Shown piece by piece: positions 45,593-57,339 of a stretch of 64,000 bases of DNA (the first letter of the stretch is position 1; each line of letters starts with the position of its first letter). The position numbers and the translations under genes were made by a program. The notes under the pieces were generated by a model, which saw only the letters and a list, made by a program, of their open reading frames with translations, did not search any database and was not told where the DNA came from. This DNA is from Gerris lacustris (taxonomy: Eukaryota; Arthropoda; Insecta; Hemiptera; Gerridae), in the NCBI GenBank assembly GCA_951217055.1, contig OX578280.1:14113394-14177393 (forward strand), given 5' to 3'.

Positions 45593-47122
45593 ATGTCTAT
45601 TTCTTCTAAAGCGTACACTTCCACTAAGTTCGCTGAATATGTTAAACGTTTACATAGTGATAAAAATCCACTGCAGCATAGGTGCACTCTAGTGTCCAAG
45701 AAACGCCCGACGACTAAAGAAAAGAGTTCAACCCGAATCAGCTATCGCTTGTACGTATACTTAGTATTGTTACCTTATGAACACCACAAAAGAAAAATAT
45801 ATCACGACAGTTTCGATTCGGTCGATCATGCCAGAAGAGAGCATCATAAGACTCACCCGTATATTTTGCATCCCTTTTCAAGGTTGAGAGTATTTTTGGA
45901 TCTGTTAATCGTTTTGCCTTATCTACTTGTGAAACTGTACTTAGGCTGCTTTACCGCTTTCGGATACCCTCTTCCTCGTAATGTTATAATATGTTTGGTT
46001 AACGTTGGCGTCTTCTATATTGTTTTAAACTTCTTGACCGGTTATGAAAATCAGACAAAGAGAAACGTCATATTGAGGCCTGCCTTGATCTCAAGACATT
46101 ACGCATTGACGTACTTTCTGGTCGACGTAGGAATGCTAATACCCCACATTTTCGATTTGGTGTACAATTGCTACTACCAGTCTGCTTTTGTGAATCTTTT
46201 ATATTTTGTAGCTTATTTTCGAAGCTTTACGTTTTTGAATAGGATCGAGGATAATCTTCTTTGGTTTTCGGTCAATAAAAAGATCGTCAATAGGATCTGT
46301 ATATTCATAAACCTTTTGCTACTTGCTCAAGTTGCTACTTCTGTCATAGGATACGCCGAAAACCTTTACGGCTTGTACGATAATGTAAAAGCGACTCTCA
46401 TAGTGTCTGACGATATCATGCTCTATATTAACCGGCTAATGAGGGAAATAAGCATACTGTATAATTTCTACGTTTGCCCGTTAGATCCAGGTATACTTTT
46501 ATTAACGGCTTTAATGATGTTTTCGGTACTCGTCGGTGCTTTAGGATGTGCTTACTTTTTGACGGCTTTCATAAACGACTTAATGACCGGTGTGGGTCAG
46601 GAAACTAAGTACAATCAGTTGGCCGCGGAAGTGAGTAACTTCGCACGTCAGGAACACCGGGACCCGGCCGTCAGAACACGTATAGTCCAAATGTTCGACG
46701 TCATCTTTCTGGGCACTCTCCTTAATGAACAAAGAGTAAAACAGACCATCCCCGATAACTTAAGAAGGGATCTAAACGCGGAGACTATGGGAACCTTACT
46801 AAAGAAAACGAAATCAATATCTCTACTCGACGATTACTTGCATCTAAGGATATTAGACAAATTAAAGTTAGTCGTTCTTTTACCCAACGATCATTTGGTG
46901 ACAGAAGGTCAAAGCGGCGATTCAATGTTCTTTCTGTCTGCAGGAAGAATGATTATGTACTCTCAGTCTCAAGAACTAGGTCACTTGGACGACGGTGATA
47001 ACTATGCCGAGGATTCCCTCTATTCTGAAGATTACGTTTATTCTGAAACCGTGATAGCAGCTACAGCTTGTTTCGTCTACAAGCTGTCAAGAATTGATTA
47101 TTTAACTTCCTTCAAGCATTGA
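45593..47122 (+). CDS. Divergent HCN/CNG-like channel-family protein, copy 1
   Basis: A 509-residue intronless frame. Residues 90-98 (YILHPFSRL) match the HPxSxxR motif before S1 of HCN/CNG channels. S1 is about 100-119, S2 129-150, then an HCN-like S2-S3 stretch (LNFLTG to VILRPALI, 145-167), S3 170-190, S4 194-216, S5 229-255, S6 299-327, C-linker 328-415 and a cyclic-nucleotide-binding beta-roll 420-499 with EGQSGDSMFFLSAGR. Missing: any GYG or GFG filter (pore loop about 276-298), the S4 arginine ladder (only R210 and R217), any arginine in 471-499 where the phosphate cassette should have one (E473 is kept), and the final C-helix. Start chosen because all three copies align from it. Probably a membrane protein that is not a conventional ion pore; subunit, scaffold or sensor roles are guesses. 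The nearest clade is judged from memory. Confidence 0.85.
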   Translation: MSISSKAYTSTKFAEYVKRLHSDKNPLQHRCTLVSKKRPTTKEKSSTRISYRLYVYLVLLPYEHHKRKIYHDSFDSVDHARREHHKTHPYILHPFSRLRVFLDLLIVLPYLLVKLYLGCFTAFGYPLPRNVIICLVNVGVFYIVLNFLTGYENQTKRNVILRPALISRHYALTYFLVDVGMLIPHIFDLVYNCYYQSAFVNLLYFVAYFRSFTFLNRIEDNLLWFSVNKKIVNRICIFINLLLLAQVATSVIGYAENLYGLYDNVKATLIVSDDIMLYINRLMREISILYNFYVCPLDPGILLLTALMMFSVLVGALGCAYFLTAFINDLMTGVGQETKYNQLAAEVSNFARQEHRDPAVRTRIVQMFDVIFLGTLLNEQRVKQTIPDNLRRDLNAETMGTLLKKTKSISLLDDYLHLRILDKLKLVVLLPNDHLVTEGQSGDSMFFLSAGRMIMYSQSQELGHLDDGDNYAEDSLYSEDYVYSETVIAATACFVYKLSRIDYLTSFKH

Positions 47123-48122
47123 ATTATCTACATAAAATATTTATCACTATTGTATTCAAGTTTTAAGTTACTATGTTTCATCCTTTACATTATTTCAACT
47201 ATCTATGGCTGTATTTGTTTTACTTACGTTTCTATTTGATAAAGTTATGAATAATAGTTAAACCGTACATTGTATTGTTTTTTGTTTATATTAATTAACC
47301 GCATAATCGTGCTTCGCTACGGAACGTTTAATGGCTAATTTTATATAAATATGAAAAAATTATATGTATAAACTATTGCCAGGATACATATTCATTATTT
47401 ATTAATAGTAGTATTTGAAATGTAATATTTGTTAATAGTCTTTTCGTTAAACGTTCACCGCTAATCTTTTGTATATTTTATTAAAAATATACAAATGATA
47501 AATTAAAACGATAAATTATCCTTAAGGATTTAATGATCTATAGAGAAGTCGGTCTTTTATGGCATTTCAATAGGGATGCTGGTGCTGGTGTTATTATTTT
47601 TTTTTTTCTAAAAAGTAATTTTTATTTAAATATTGATGCTTTCATCGATTGACTTCACTATTTATAGTTCTTTCTACACATGCTTTCAATAATTGTTATC
47701 TTGTGTTTATTAGAGAAGTTTTTAATAATATAGTATACTCTCTAAAAGTAAGTAGTAAGTAGTAATCTATTTATATAATTTATAGAAAATAATATTATTA
47801 AAAATAAAAATTAGCTCAATCTAAGGTAGAACTGATAGAGGTACGACAATTAGTCTGAGAAACAAAGATATTGTATAGATAATTTAAAATCAGTTACCGC
47901 TGGTGCAATCTGATTTTCGATTCGACTTACCGATTAGCCGGAATAAGCCTCCAAAAAAACTTTAAAAAACTAACAAAAAAAGTTACGTCCGCCATTTTTA
48001 ATTAATTAAGAGTGAGAGATTAATAATTGAGTTGAATTAATTAATTGAGAGATTAATACTACATAACACAGAAAGACCTATTGCATAAAAATTAATTGAA
48101 GCAGAAACTCAATACGCGACAG
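47123..48122. other. 3' flank of copy 1, then AT-rich DNA
   Basis: To about 47640 the sequence matches the 3' flank of copy 2 (AAGTTACTATGTTTCAT, TATGGCTGTATTTGTTTT, TATTAATTAAC, AAGGATTTAATGATC, TGGCATTTCAAT), so the duplication unit includes it; no canonical AATAAA is near the stop. The rest is AT-rich and unrecognised. Confidence 0.5.
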
Positions 48123-48124
48123 TT

Positions 48125-48490
48125 AAAACTGAATTAGGTTAAATATCCTGTAATGTAACAAGGAAATAGCCATAAATTAGGTTATATCGTATAATGTAAC
48201 AAGGAAATAGCCATAAATTAGGTTATCGTGTAATGTAACAAGGAAATAGCCATAAATTAGGTTATATCGTATAATGTAACAAGGAAATAGCTAGACATTA
48301 GGTTAAATATCCTGTAATGTAACAAGGAAATAGCCATAAATTAGGTTATCGTGTAATGTAACAAGGAAATAGCCATAAATTAGGTTATCGTGTAATGTAA
48401 CAAGGAAATTGCCATAAATTAGGTTATATCGTGTAATGTAACAAGGAAATAGCTAGACATTAGGTTAAATATCCTGTAATGTAACTACCT
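48125..48490 (+). repeat. About 40-bp minisatellite, nine units
   Basis: Units TAATGTAACAAGGAAATAGC then CATAAATTAGGTTATCGTG, with variants ending AGACATTAGG then TTAAATATCCTG. Two unit types alternate in blocks. Confidence 0.9.
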
Positions 48491-48779
48491 AATTAAAACT
48501 GATCATAGACCATTAGAGTTTATTCTCGGACCAAAAATGGAAATAACTAAAACATTGGCAAACAGGATTTCTATTATATATTATACCAGCCGGATCGGCG
48601 CACTTCGCGTGCCTTATCCGTCTAGAAGTTGGCGCTGTGTGTGAAAAATAATTAAATTAATATATCTTTATTGTTACATAATTTCGTATTTTAGTAAAAG
48701 TAGGTATATTATTTTTTTATGCTTATTTTTAAACATTTTATCTAAAATGAATATGTGACTAAATCAATTAAAAATTATT

Positions 48780-50010
48780 GTAATGGCTGGCCAAATTCAA
48801 GATGGTAGACATTAATCAAAACAGCATTAGCTTTAATTATATGATTCATGTACCTAATCTCAGCATTTAATGTAGGGCTGGAGGCTAATATAATTGACCA
48901 AACATAGATTTAAGATAGCTAAAATAGGTCAAAAAATAAAAAAATTCTATTCAAGAGATCATTACTCTATTTACCATATTTCTATTATCCATAGTGGAAG
49001 CTGAGGTAATATAACGTAATAAATTCACGATGGGGAATTTAACTTCAATTTTTTTAGTTTATAATTTTCAATTATTCTATTTTCTACTACCTTCAATTTT
49101 CAATTTTAGGTATAATGAGTCTATGCACCAAATTTCAGATCTCCAAGTCCACTGGAAGCTAAGATAATAGTATCTGATTAAATCAGTTAAAGTGATAGTA
49201 CCTTTAATTTTCTTATTTAGCTGCCATTAGTCTATGTACCGAATTTCAGATGTTTATGTGCACTGGAAGCTAAGTTAATAGTGTATGATAAAATCCAAGA
49301 TGGTGGCTATAATGCAATATGGTGGCCATATGTTGAAGTGAAAGTACCTTTAATTTTCTTCTTTAGCTACTATAAGTCTATGTACCAAATTTCAGATCTC
49401 TAGGTCCATTTGAAGCTGAGATAATAGAATGTGAATAAATCCAATATGGCGGCTATAATTCAATATGGTGGCCATATATCGAAATCAAAATGGTACTTTT
49501 CTATTTATGGTACACTCTATCTATGTACCATATTTCAAATCTCTGTCAATGGGAAGTAGGACAATTAGTGATGAATAAATCCAATATGGCGGCTATAATT
49601 CAATATGGTGGCCATATATCGAAATCAAAATGGCACTTTTCTATTTATGGTACACTCTATCTATGTACCATATTTCAAATCTCTATGTCAATGGGAAGTA
49701 GGACAATTAGTGATGAATAAATCCAATATGGCGGCTATAATTCAATATGGTGGCCATATATCGAAATCAAAATGGCACTTTTCTATTTATGGTACACTCT
49801 ATCTATGTAACATATTTCAAATCTCTATGTCAATGGGAAGTAGGACAATTAGTGATGAATAAATCCAATATGGCGGCTATAATTCAATATGGTGGCCATA
49901 TATCGAAATCAAAATGGTCGCACTTTTCTATTTATGGTACACTCTATCTATGTACCAAATTTCAAATCTCTATGTTAATGGGAAGTAGGAGAATTAGTGA
50001 TCAGTCAGTC
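48780..50010 (+). repeat. Tandem array, old 130-bp units grading into four 142-bp units
   Basis: The right part (about 49430-50000) has near-identical 142-bp units with AATCCAATATGGCGGC, ATTCAATATGGTGGCCATAT, ATCTATGTACCATATTTCAA and GGGAAGTAGGACAATTAGTG. The left part has diverged versions of the same order. Frames of 76-103 codons over it are by-products. Confidence 0.9.
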
Positions 50011-50060
50011 AATCACTGTCACTCTTATATTATAGATTATATTCTATTCTATTATTAATA

Positions 50061-50690
50061 CCTCCTGCAAGACCATGGATGCGAGTTCATATTGATTATG
50101 CAGGAGCATTTCAGGGCAAATACTCTATCTATATAATCGTTGATGCCTACTCAAAATGGCAAGAGATATTACCGACATCTGGTACTTCAGCAAGCCAACG
50201 GGTTCGGTTAGTTCGCGAAGTATTCAGCAGGTTTGGTGTGGCAGCTTGTTTGGTCTCAGACAATAGACCCCAATTTACGGCCATGGAGTTCGAACAGTTT
50301 TGTGAAGGAAACGGAATTCTTCATATTAGATCAACACCTTATCATCCCCGAACTAGTGGACTTGCGGAAGGGTTCGTAAAAACGTTTAAAGACCGTATGA
50401 AAGCCGCAAAAAATTCGGGATTGGACCATAGTACTGCTTTACAGCAATTTCTCTTGTCTTACCGAAATTGACCAAACCGTGCTACAGGCAGAACACCTTC
50501 AGAATTAGTATTAGGACGAAGGTTGTCAACAAGATTGGATCTTTTAAAACCGGATGTGACAAGAAATTTTGCATAACGAGCAAGTAAAGCAAAAAATTCA
50601 ACATGATCGTAAAACACGGAGTACGGAATTTGCGGAGGGAGATAAGGTATGTGTAACTAAAGTAAAAAACTTCTTGCATACGAGTCCGCA
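50061..50690 (+). pseudogene. Ty3/gypsy-type integrase core fragment
   Basis: The open part to 50471 encodes an rve integrase core. From Met 50079 the catalytic triad is D6 (HIDYAG), D61 (LVSDNRPQF) and E97 (SGLAEGF), with DD35E spacing. An in-frame TGA at 50469-50471 follows YRN, after which the same frame continues with a typical TGRTPSELVLGRR stretch. A further frameshift near 50570 leads to HNEQVKQKI and GDKVCVTKV, also typical. No protease, RT or LTR nearby. It adjoins the 142-bp array. An inactive remnant; a domesticated integrase is less likely given the stop and frameshift. Confidence 0.8.
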
Positions 50691-51981
50691 AGACAGTGAG
50701 ACATTTTCATGTTTTTTCTCTACGTAAAAGATAAATTAGTTCTTTAAGATAAATCTTTATATTGGTTTATAATAATTAAAGAGGACTAGATAGTAAAGAC
50801 AATGCAATTTACGAACTATTGTTCCACGTAATAAGCAATCTTTTAACCTATTATCGTATATCGTATTAAACGAAATATGTATAAGTAAAGGGGGTTAAAA
50901 GAAGTGCGTGTTTGGTTGTAGAGATGCCAGTGTAGTCGTAGAACTACAGACTGTTGTAATGTAAAGTGGACCCGATAACCGATTATTCCCGAGTGAGATT
51001 TGACTTCCTTCGGCCTTACAAAGCGAAGTGGGGGAGACCGTGAGGTAGGCCGACAGGGCTGAGAGTTTATTGCAACCTCCTGTACTTTCCTAACTCCCTG
51101 TCTCACGTATACATTTTTTCGACTTTCTTCGGCCCTACGAAGCGCGGTAGGGGAAGGCACTACTAGATTACAGACCTCATATGCATTTCTAACTCCCTGT
51201 TATACTTTTCTGAGTTTTGAAGCTAAAAATAACGTAACGTTTTTGACTTGTGTCCCATAGCCTAAACATGAAAATGACAAAAAGTGCCGTTCTGGTACTA
51301 AAGATCATATCCCTTAGTCTTATCAACTATTAAGATAAAGGAATATTAAATATACAACTGCCCCTGGAGTCTCAATGTCTTGGCGGTGATCAAAACATAA
51401 CCATTTGAGACTTTTGTAGGGCAGACTATTGTTTAGAACTAAGGAGGGTGCTAAAGTAAAAAAGTACCAGAACTTTCTTACAGAGTTTACATTTACGCGA
51501 GGAGAAAAGACGTCATGCAGACCAAATGAAACCTAGAGACGTACCACATTGAGCTTTCGAAGAAAGGGGAAAATATGTTGTATTTAGAGTATTTGTTATT
51601 AAAAGTATTTTGATGTCAATTGCCACTGGATGTAAATAAGGGAATTGTTCGTGTGTTTCCAACAAACATGCGTGCTAATGTCTAACTCAGCTATTTTAGA
51701 ATATTCATTTAGACATTAGAATATTACAATAATTGAATTATTTTATTATTGTTATATACCTCCTTTGTTATATAGAATGTATTACGAAGATGTTTTCACA
51801 TATAATTATTTTCTGTATCAAGAAAAAATAGGAAATGAGAGAAAGACAGGAAGACTGGGGGGAAAAAGTAAGAAAAGAGCCGCTTCGCTCGTCGAAAAGC
51901 GGCCGCTGCCTTGAAACCTTCACACAATTTGACATTTTACAATCTGACACATTTGTTTGTTAAAACAACTTTTTTATAATT

Positions 51982-51984
<3 letters not shown>
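50691..51984. other. Intergenic, short GC-rich duplications
   Basis: About 51000-51150 has two related pieces, TTCCTTCGGCCTTAC and TTTCTTCGGCCCTACGAAGC. The remainder is AT-rich with no gene seen. Confidence 0.4.
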
Positions 51985-52074
<90 letters not shown>

Positions 52075-52075
52075 T
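51985..52075. repeat. (TA)n microsatellite
   Basis: Pure TA tract about 90 bp long, upstream of channel copy 2. Confidence 0.95.
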
Positions 52076-52254
52076 ATGTCCTTTTTTTACTCAAAAGACA
52101 GAGAAAATGGTATTAAAGAATTTTTCATGTCCTCCCCCCCAAAGTCATTTTAATATACTATTTTTATATTATAGGCCGTTACGTGTGATTTTTCCCATCG
52201 TCTTGAAATCTCTAATCAAATTACTTGATAATGCATTATTCAAGTAATTTTATT

Positions 52255-52452
52255 ATCAAGTTATGTCACTGCTCCCCCTCTTTTCCTAAGCTGTCAAAAT
52301 AAATTAAAGATCCTTTTTATGTGCTCCAATGTTATATATTTTATAACCAAAATAAGTTTATTAACGATCAATTATTCTGAAACATTGAATAACCTTGTTA
52401 AAGAATATTTTGTTTGTAACCGAAGTTTGACTGGACTGGTGTTAAAGCTGAC
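52255..52452 (+). promoter_or_regulatory. Conserved upstream block and putative promoter of copy 2
   Basis: Contains AAGTTATGTCACTGCTCCCC, AGCTGTCAAAATAAATTAAA, then TATATATTTTATA at 52334-52346, AACGATCAATTATT and GTTTGACTGGACTGGTG. The TATA-like element is about 107 bp before the ATG and is placed the same way in copy 3. Confidence 0.5.
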
Positions 52453-53979
52453 ATGTCTCTTTCTTCTAAAGCGTACTCTTCTACTAAGTTCGGTGAATAT
52501 GTTAAACGATTACATAGTGATAAAAATCCACTGCAGCATAGGTGCACTCTAGTGTCCAAGAAACGCCCGACGACTAAAGAAAGGAGTTCAACCCGAATCA
52601 GCTATCGCTTGTACGTATACTTAGTATTGTTACCTTATGAACACCACAAAACAAAAATATATCACGACAGTTTCGATTCGGTCGATCATGCCAGAAGAGA
52701 GCATCGTAAGTCTCACCCGTATATTTTGCATCCCTTTTCAAGGTTGAGAGTATTTTTGGATCTGTTAATCGTTTTGCCTTATTTACTTGTAAAAATGTAC
52801 TTAGGCTGCTTTCCCGGTTTCGGGTACCCTCTTGCTCGTAATATTATAATATGTTTGGTTAACGTTGGCGTCTTCTATATTGCTTTAAACTTCATGACCG
52901 GTTATGAATATCAGACAAAGAAAAAAGTCATATTGAGGCCTGCCTTGATCTCAAGACATTACGCATTGACGTACTTTCTGGTCGACGTAGGAATGGTGAT
53001 ACCCCACATTTTCGATTTGGTGTACCAACGCTACTACCAGTCTGTTCTTGTAGATCTTTTATATTTTCTACCCTATTTTCGAAGCTTTACGTTTTTGAAT
53101 AGGTTCGAGGATAATCTTCTTTGGTTTTCGGTCAATAAAAAGATCATCAATAGGATATCTATGGTCTTAAAAATTTTGCTTCTTATTCAAGTTTCTACCT
53201 CTATCATGGGATACATCAAAAGAAGTTACGGTATGTACGATACTGTAATAGAGACTCCCTCGTTGACTGACGATATCATGGTCTATTTTGAAGAGCTAAT
53301 GAGGGAAATGGGCATATTGTATTTTAAAGCTCATACTTTTATATCAACTAAACTTTTAATAACCTTTTTCATAGTTGTTTCGGTACTCATCGGTACAGGA
53401 GGATTTGCTTACGTTGTGTCGGCTTTCCTAAATGACTTATTCACTGGTGTGGGTCAGGAAACTAAGTACAATCAGTTGGCCGCTGAAGTTCGTAACTTCG
53501 CACGTCAGGAACACCGGGACCCGGCCGTCAGAACACGTATAGTCCAAATGTTCGACGTCATCTTTCTCGGCACTCTTCTCAGAGAACAAAAAATAAAACA
53601 GACCATCCCCGATAACTTAAGAAGGGATCTAAACGCGGAGACCATGGGAACCTTACTAATGAAAACGAAATCATTATCTCTACTCAACGATTACTTGCAT
53701 CTAAGGATATTAGACAAATTAAAGTTAGTCGTTCTTTTACCCAACGATCATTTGGTGACAGAAGGTCAAAGCGGCGATTCAATGTTCTTTCTGTCTGCAG
53801 GAAGAATGATTATGTACTCTCAGTCTAAAGAAGTAGGCCACTTGGACGACGGTGATAACTATGCCGAAGATTCCCTCTATTCTGAAGATTACGTTTATTC
53901 TGAAACCGTGATAGCAGCTACAGCTTGCTTCGTCTACAAACTGTCAAGAATCGATTACCTAACTTCCTTCAAGCTTTGA
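52453..53979 (+). CDS. Divergent HCN/CNG-like channel-family protein, copy 2
   Basis: 508 residues, intronless, collinear with copy 1 with one residue fewer in the pore loop. By eye identity to copy 1 is about 88 percent for residues 1-233, about 49 percent for 234-335 (S5, pore loop, S6) and about 94 percent for the C-linker and nucleotide-binding fold. A run of about 140 bases in the last part is identical in DNA. The same losses as in copy 1 apply: no GYG filter (REMGILYF and then FKAHTF instead), two S4 arginines, no arginine in the phosphate cassette, no C-helix. Same strand as copies 1 and 3, 5.3 kb after copy 1. The intact frame despite deep pore divergence argues for a functional gene. 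Confidence 0.85.
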   Translation: MSLSSKAYSSTKFGEYVKRLHSDKNPLQHRCTLVSKKRPTTKERSSTRISYRLYVYLVLLPYEHHKTKIYHDSFDSVDHARREHRKSHPYILHPFSRLRVFLDLLIVLPYLLVKMYLGCFPGFGYPLARNIIICLVNVGVFYIALNFMTGYEYQTKKKVILRPALISRHYALTYFLVDVGMVIPHIFDLVYQRYYQSVLVDLLYFLPYFRSFTFLNRFEDNLLWFSVNKKIINRISMVLKILLLIQVSTSIMGYIKRSYGMYDTVIETPSLTDDIMVYFEELMREMGILYFKAHTFISTKLLITFFIVVSVLIGTGGFAYVVSAFLNDLFTGVGQETKYNQLAAEVRNFARQEHRDPAVRTRIVQMFDVIFLGTLLREQKIKQTIPDNLRRDLNAETMGTLLMKTKSLSLLNDYLHLRILDKLKLVVLLPNDHLVTEGQSGDSMFFLSAGRMIMYSQSKEVGHLDDGDNYAEDSLYSEDYVYSETVIAATACFVYKLSRIDYLTSFKL

Positions 53980-54300
53980 ATTATCTGGAAGATATTTATC
54001 AATATTATTCAATTTTTAAGTTACTATGTTTCATTCTTTACATTATTTCAACTTTCTATGGCTGTATTTGTTTTGCTTATGTTTCTAATTGATAAAGTTT
54101 TGAATAATAGTTAATATTTTGTATTGTTTTTTGTTTATATTAATTAACTAGCCTCATAATTGTGCTAATAATTCTGCGTTTGTTGATTACCCTTAAGGAT
54201 TTAATGATCAATAGAGATGCAGTTTATTAATGGCATTTCAATGGTGATGCTGGTATTTTTTTTTTTTTTTTTTTCTAAAACAAATAAAAAATAATAATAA
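53980..54300. other. 3' flank of copy 2
   Basis: Matches the 3' flank of copy 1 up to a T run at about 54255, after which Jockey-type sequence begins. The homology shows that the duplicated unit extended a few hundred bases beyond the gene. Confidence 0.55.
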
Positions 54301-54304
54301 TAAT

Positions 54305-56545
54305 TTTCTAGTCAATATGTTTCACAACATGACTTCCTTTCCTTATTCCAATCCTTTGGTCCTAAATTCATTGCTGGTGGGGACTACAATGCAAAACATC
54401 CCCAATGGGAGTGTCGTGCTCGTAATCCTCGTGGCCTATCCCTCCAAAAAGCTCTATCCTCTACCAATTACCACATCCTTTCACCTGGTGAATACACCTA
54501 CATCCATCAGATCCTAACAAATTGCCTGATATATTAGATTATTTCATAACCTCTTCCCTAGCTCACCTTCATCCAACTGCTTCTGTATTTTTATGACCTT
54601 TCCTCTGACCATAGCCCTGTTATTATCATACTGGATCTTTCCCCTTCCGAAATTCCTCCAAAATCTAGCCTAACTATCGGACATATTCACTGGAACCTAT
54701 TTCAAACTCTAATTGAACAGACTTTCGACCTTAATGTTTCATTAAAAATACAGGAAGAAATCGACGAAGCCATACAGTTACTGACCGACACGATACAGAC
54801 TTCAATCTGGGACTCGACAGTACCATATAAGTACAATACCATAGAATAAGTTTACCGACTGACATAAGAATTTTAATAACTGATAAAAGACGTGCTAGAG
54901 CCCGTTTGCAAGAAACTCGTTATCCATCAGACAAACATAGTTACAATACTATTCTAATACTAACTTACTTAAACGATACAATGAGGATAGATTTGCAGAA
55001 TTCACGTCAAACATTACGGACAGAGACAAATCTTTATGGAACGCGACCTCCTCTCCTATAAATCTACTCCTTCCCCACTCTTAAATCCTGACAATTCTTG
55101 GGCAAAGTCGGAACCTGAGAAGGTGGAGGTCTTTGCTCAGCACCTTACCGAAATGTTTGCCCCACATCCTGATATAATAGACCCCAACCATGCAAATAAA
55201 ATAATCAGTGACCTACATTCCCTTCTCCAGTTATTTCTTCCTCCAAAAGCCTTTAATCCCTCAGATGTAATTTTTACAATTTAACAACTTCAATCAAGAA
55301 AATCTCCTGGCTACGACCTCATCACATCTCAAATCCTGAAACACCTTCCTAAAAAAGGCATCCTTTTTCTTACCCATGTCTTTAATTCCGTCCTAAGAAC
55401 AACACACTTTCCTACACAGTGGAAATTCGCCACCATAGTAATGATACCCAAACCTTCTAAATCTAGTCACCTTCCTTCCTCCTATAGACCTATTAGCCTT
55501 CTCCCAGTAATGGGTAAAATCCTAGAAAAACTCCTACATCGCAGACTTATTCCTATCCTCACAAATTTCCTTCCAGATCATCAATTTGGTTTCCGTACAC
55601 ATCATTCCACTATCCCAGAAAGCCATCGCATTGTCGATGTCATTGCATCCTCCCTTGAGAACAAAAAGTACTGTTCAGCTGTCTTCCTAGACGAGTCACA
55701 AGCTTTTGACAGAGTATGGCATTCTGGCTTTCTTTGGATGCTCAAAGGCATCCTACCATTCACCTATTACCTTATCCTCAAGTCCTATCTCACTGACAGA
55801 TTTTTTCGTGTAAGTCTTGGATCTTCCTTTTCTGTTATTTGCCCTGTGAGTGCTGGAGTACCTCAGGGCAGTATCCTAGGACCTCTTCTCTACTCCCTAT
55901 ATACTCATGATATTCCCCAGCATCCCTTAACATTCCTTGCCACATTCGCAGATGATAAGGCAATCCTTTCTATCCAAGAGAACCACCTTCTTGCATCTGA
56001 TAATACCCAAAGTCATTTGCTACTCCTCGAACCTTGGTTAAGGAAATGGAGGATAAAGATAAAGAACAGAAAAGTGTGCATGTCACTTTTGCTCTTCGTC
56101 ACAACACCTGTCCTCCAGTCACCCTTAATCAAGTTCTCATTCCTCAGTCCGACTCCGTCTGATATCTTGGCCTTTTCCTTGACCGACGATTAACGTGGCG
56201 ACTACACACAAAAACAAAACGTACTGACATTACACGACGATACAAGTTACTGCTCGGTCTTCTTGATCGTAGGTCTAAGATTTCTCTTAAACACAACAAG
56301 CTTCGTATTTATAATGTAGTTCTAAAACCAGCTTGGACCTACGGCCTTCCAATTCTAATCGTCTCCAAATCCTGGAGTCAAAAATCCTTAAAAAAATAAC
56401 CAATGCTCCTTTCTATGTTTCTAACCTTACTCTCCATGAAGATTTGAATGTGCCCTTTGTCCGAAATCTAACGAGGATGTACAAAGGCGAAGCCATTGCA
56501 GTCTATCTGAGGCCACTGTCCTAGCGTTTCTATGCGTGATACCTC
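54305..56545 (+). pseudogene. Jockey-clade non-LTR retrotransposon, 5'-truncated and broken
   Basis: Order of remnants: the C-terminal half of the apurinic-type endonuclease (GGDYNAKHPQW, later SDHSPVII), a linker, the reverse transcriptase (SYRPISLLPVMGKILEKLL, AVFLDESQAFDRVWH, GVPQGSILGPLLYSLY, FADD) and the downstream YLGLFLDRRLTW to NAPFYVSNLTLHEDLNVP region. Frames change near 54520, 54840, 55284, 56090 and 56180 through stops and indels, so it is dead. The longest open stretch is 55441-56193, holding the RT palm with its FADD. It sits directly behind the 3' flank of channel copy 2. Confidence 0.9.
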
Positions 56546-57339
56546 GCTTTTCAAACACTGGAACCAGGGTGTCTAGCCATGTCGCTCTGCGGCGGCCTCT
56601 TGGCTAAGAACTTTTTAAGGGGGTTAAATAATAATGGCGGATGGTGGGTAAATTATACAGCGGATTACTCGAGCGGGCTCTTACATTTGACACACACAGA
56701 CGAGTACTCCGATCATGCCTGATCGAGAGGAGAGGGGGAGATTACCCCTTCCAGGCAGGTGATCAGGTTTGCCTAATTCATAAACAATCCGCTAAGTGAC
56801 TATGTGCCGAATCTAGACTATAACGTCCTAGAATGCCTTATCTTCCAGACTTTGCCAAATGATAAATATTATTACCCAACACAAATGTATTTATTACAAT
56901 TTGGATATTCTTTCAAATGCTCGACACCAACACCCTGCCACTTACATTTTGTCCACTCATCAAAACTTTTTTCACGCTGGTTTTGGCGTAGCTTTTTAAC
57001 ATTGATGTATATATGGGACTCATTTTGTAGGCTAATCTTTTCAAACACTCCGTAAACTTCCTCATCAAAGTTGAAGGTATCTTGAACTGCGCTTAACTTT
57101 TGAGCAATACTAAGATGTTGTAAAGGACCTTCCCAGGTGCATCTTAAAATACCAAGCCCCCGAAAACGGCGAGTGAGTATAGCACTGCAGATGTGGTGTT
57201 AGTTGGGAGTCCTACTATTGCTTTAGTGCTTCTCCTTATGATAAAATTCATAATAATTAAAATTGGTAAATTCCTTCTATCAGTGGGTAAGGTAATTTGG
57301 TGAGAGGTGCACTTTGTAATGGACATGCCAATACAGGAA
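56546..57339. other. Unassigned, likely retroelement edges
   Basis: Contains a GC-richer stretch at 56560-56760 that may be the 3' untranslated part of the Jockey element. After it comes sequence that may belong to the minus-strand RT fossil (3' part). No intact gene. Confidence 0.3.

Noticed and set aside
49490..50058. Three overlapping plus frames of 76-103 codons
   Set aside because: They are the same sequence in shifted frames over the 142-bp array.
50061..50471. Domesticated integrase gene
   Set aside because: The stop is followed by further typical integrase sequence in the same frame and then a frameshift, which fits decay better than a deliberate end.
53505..53687. 60-codon minus frame inside channel copy 2
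   Set aside because: Antisense shadow of a conserved coding region.
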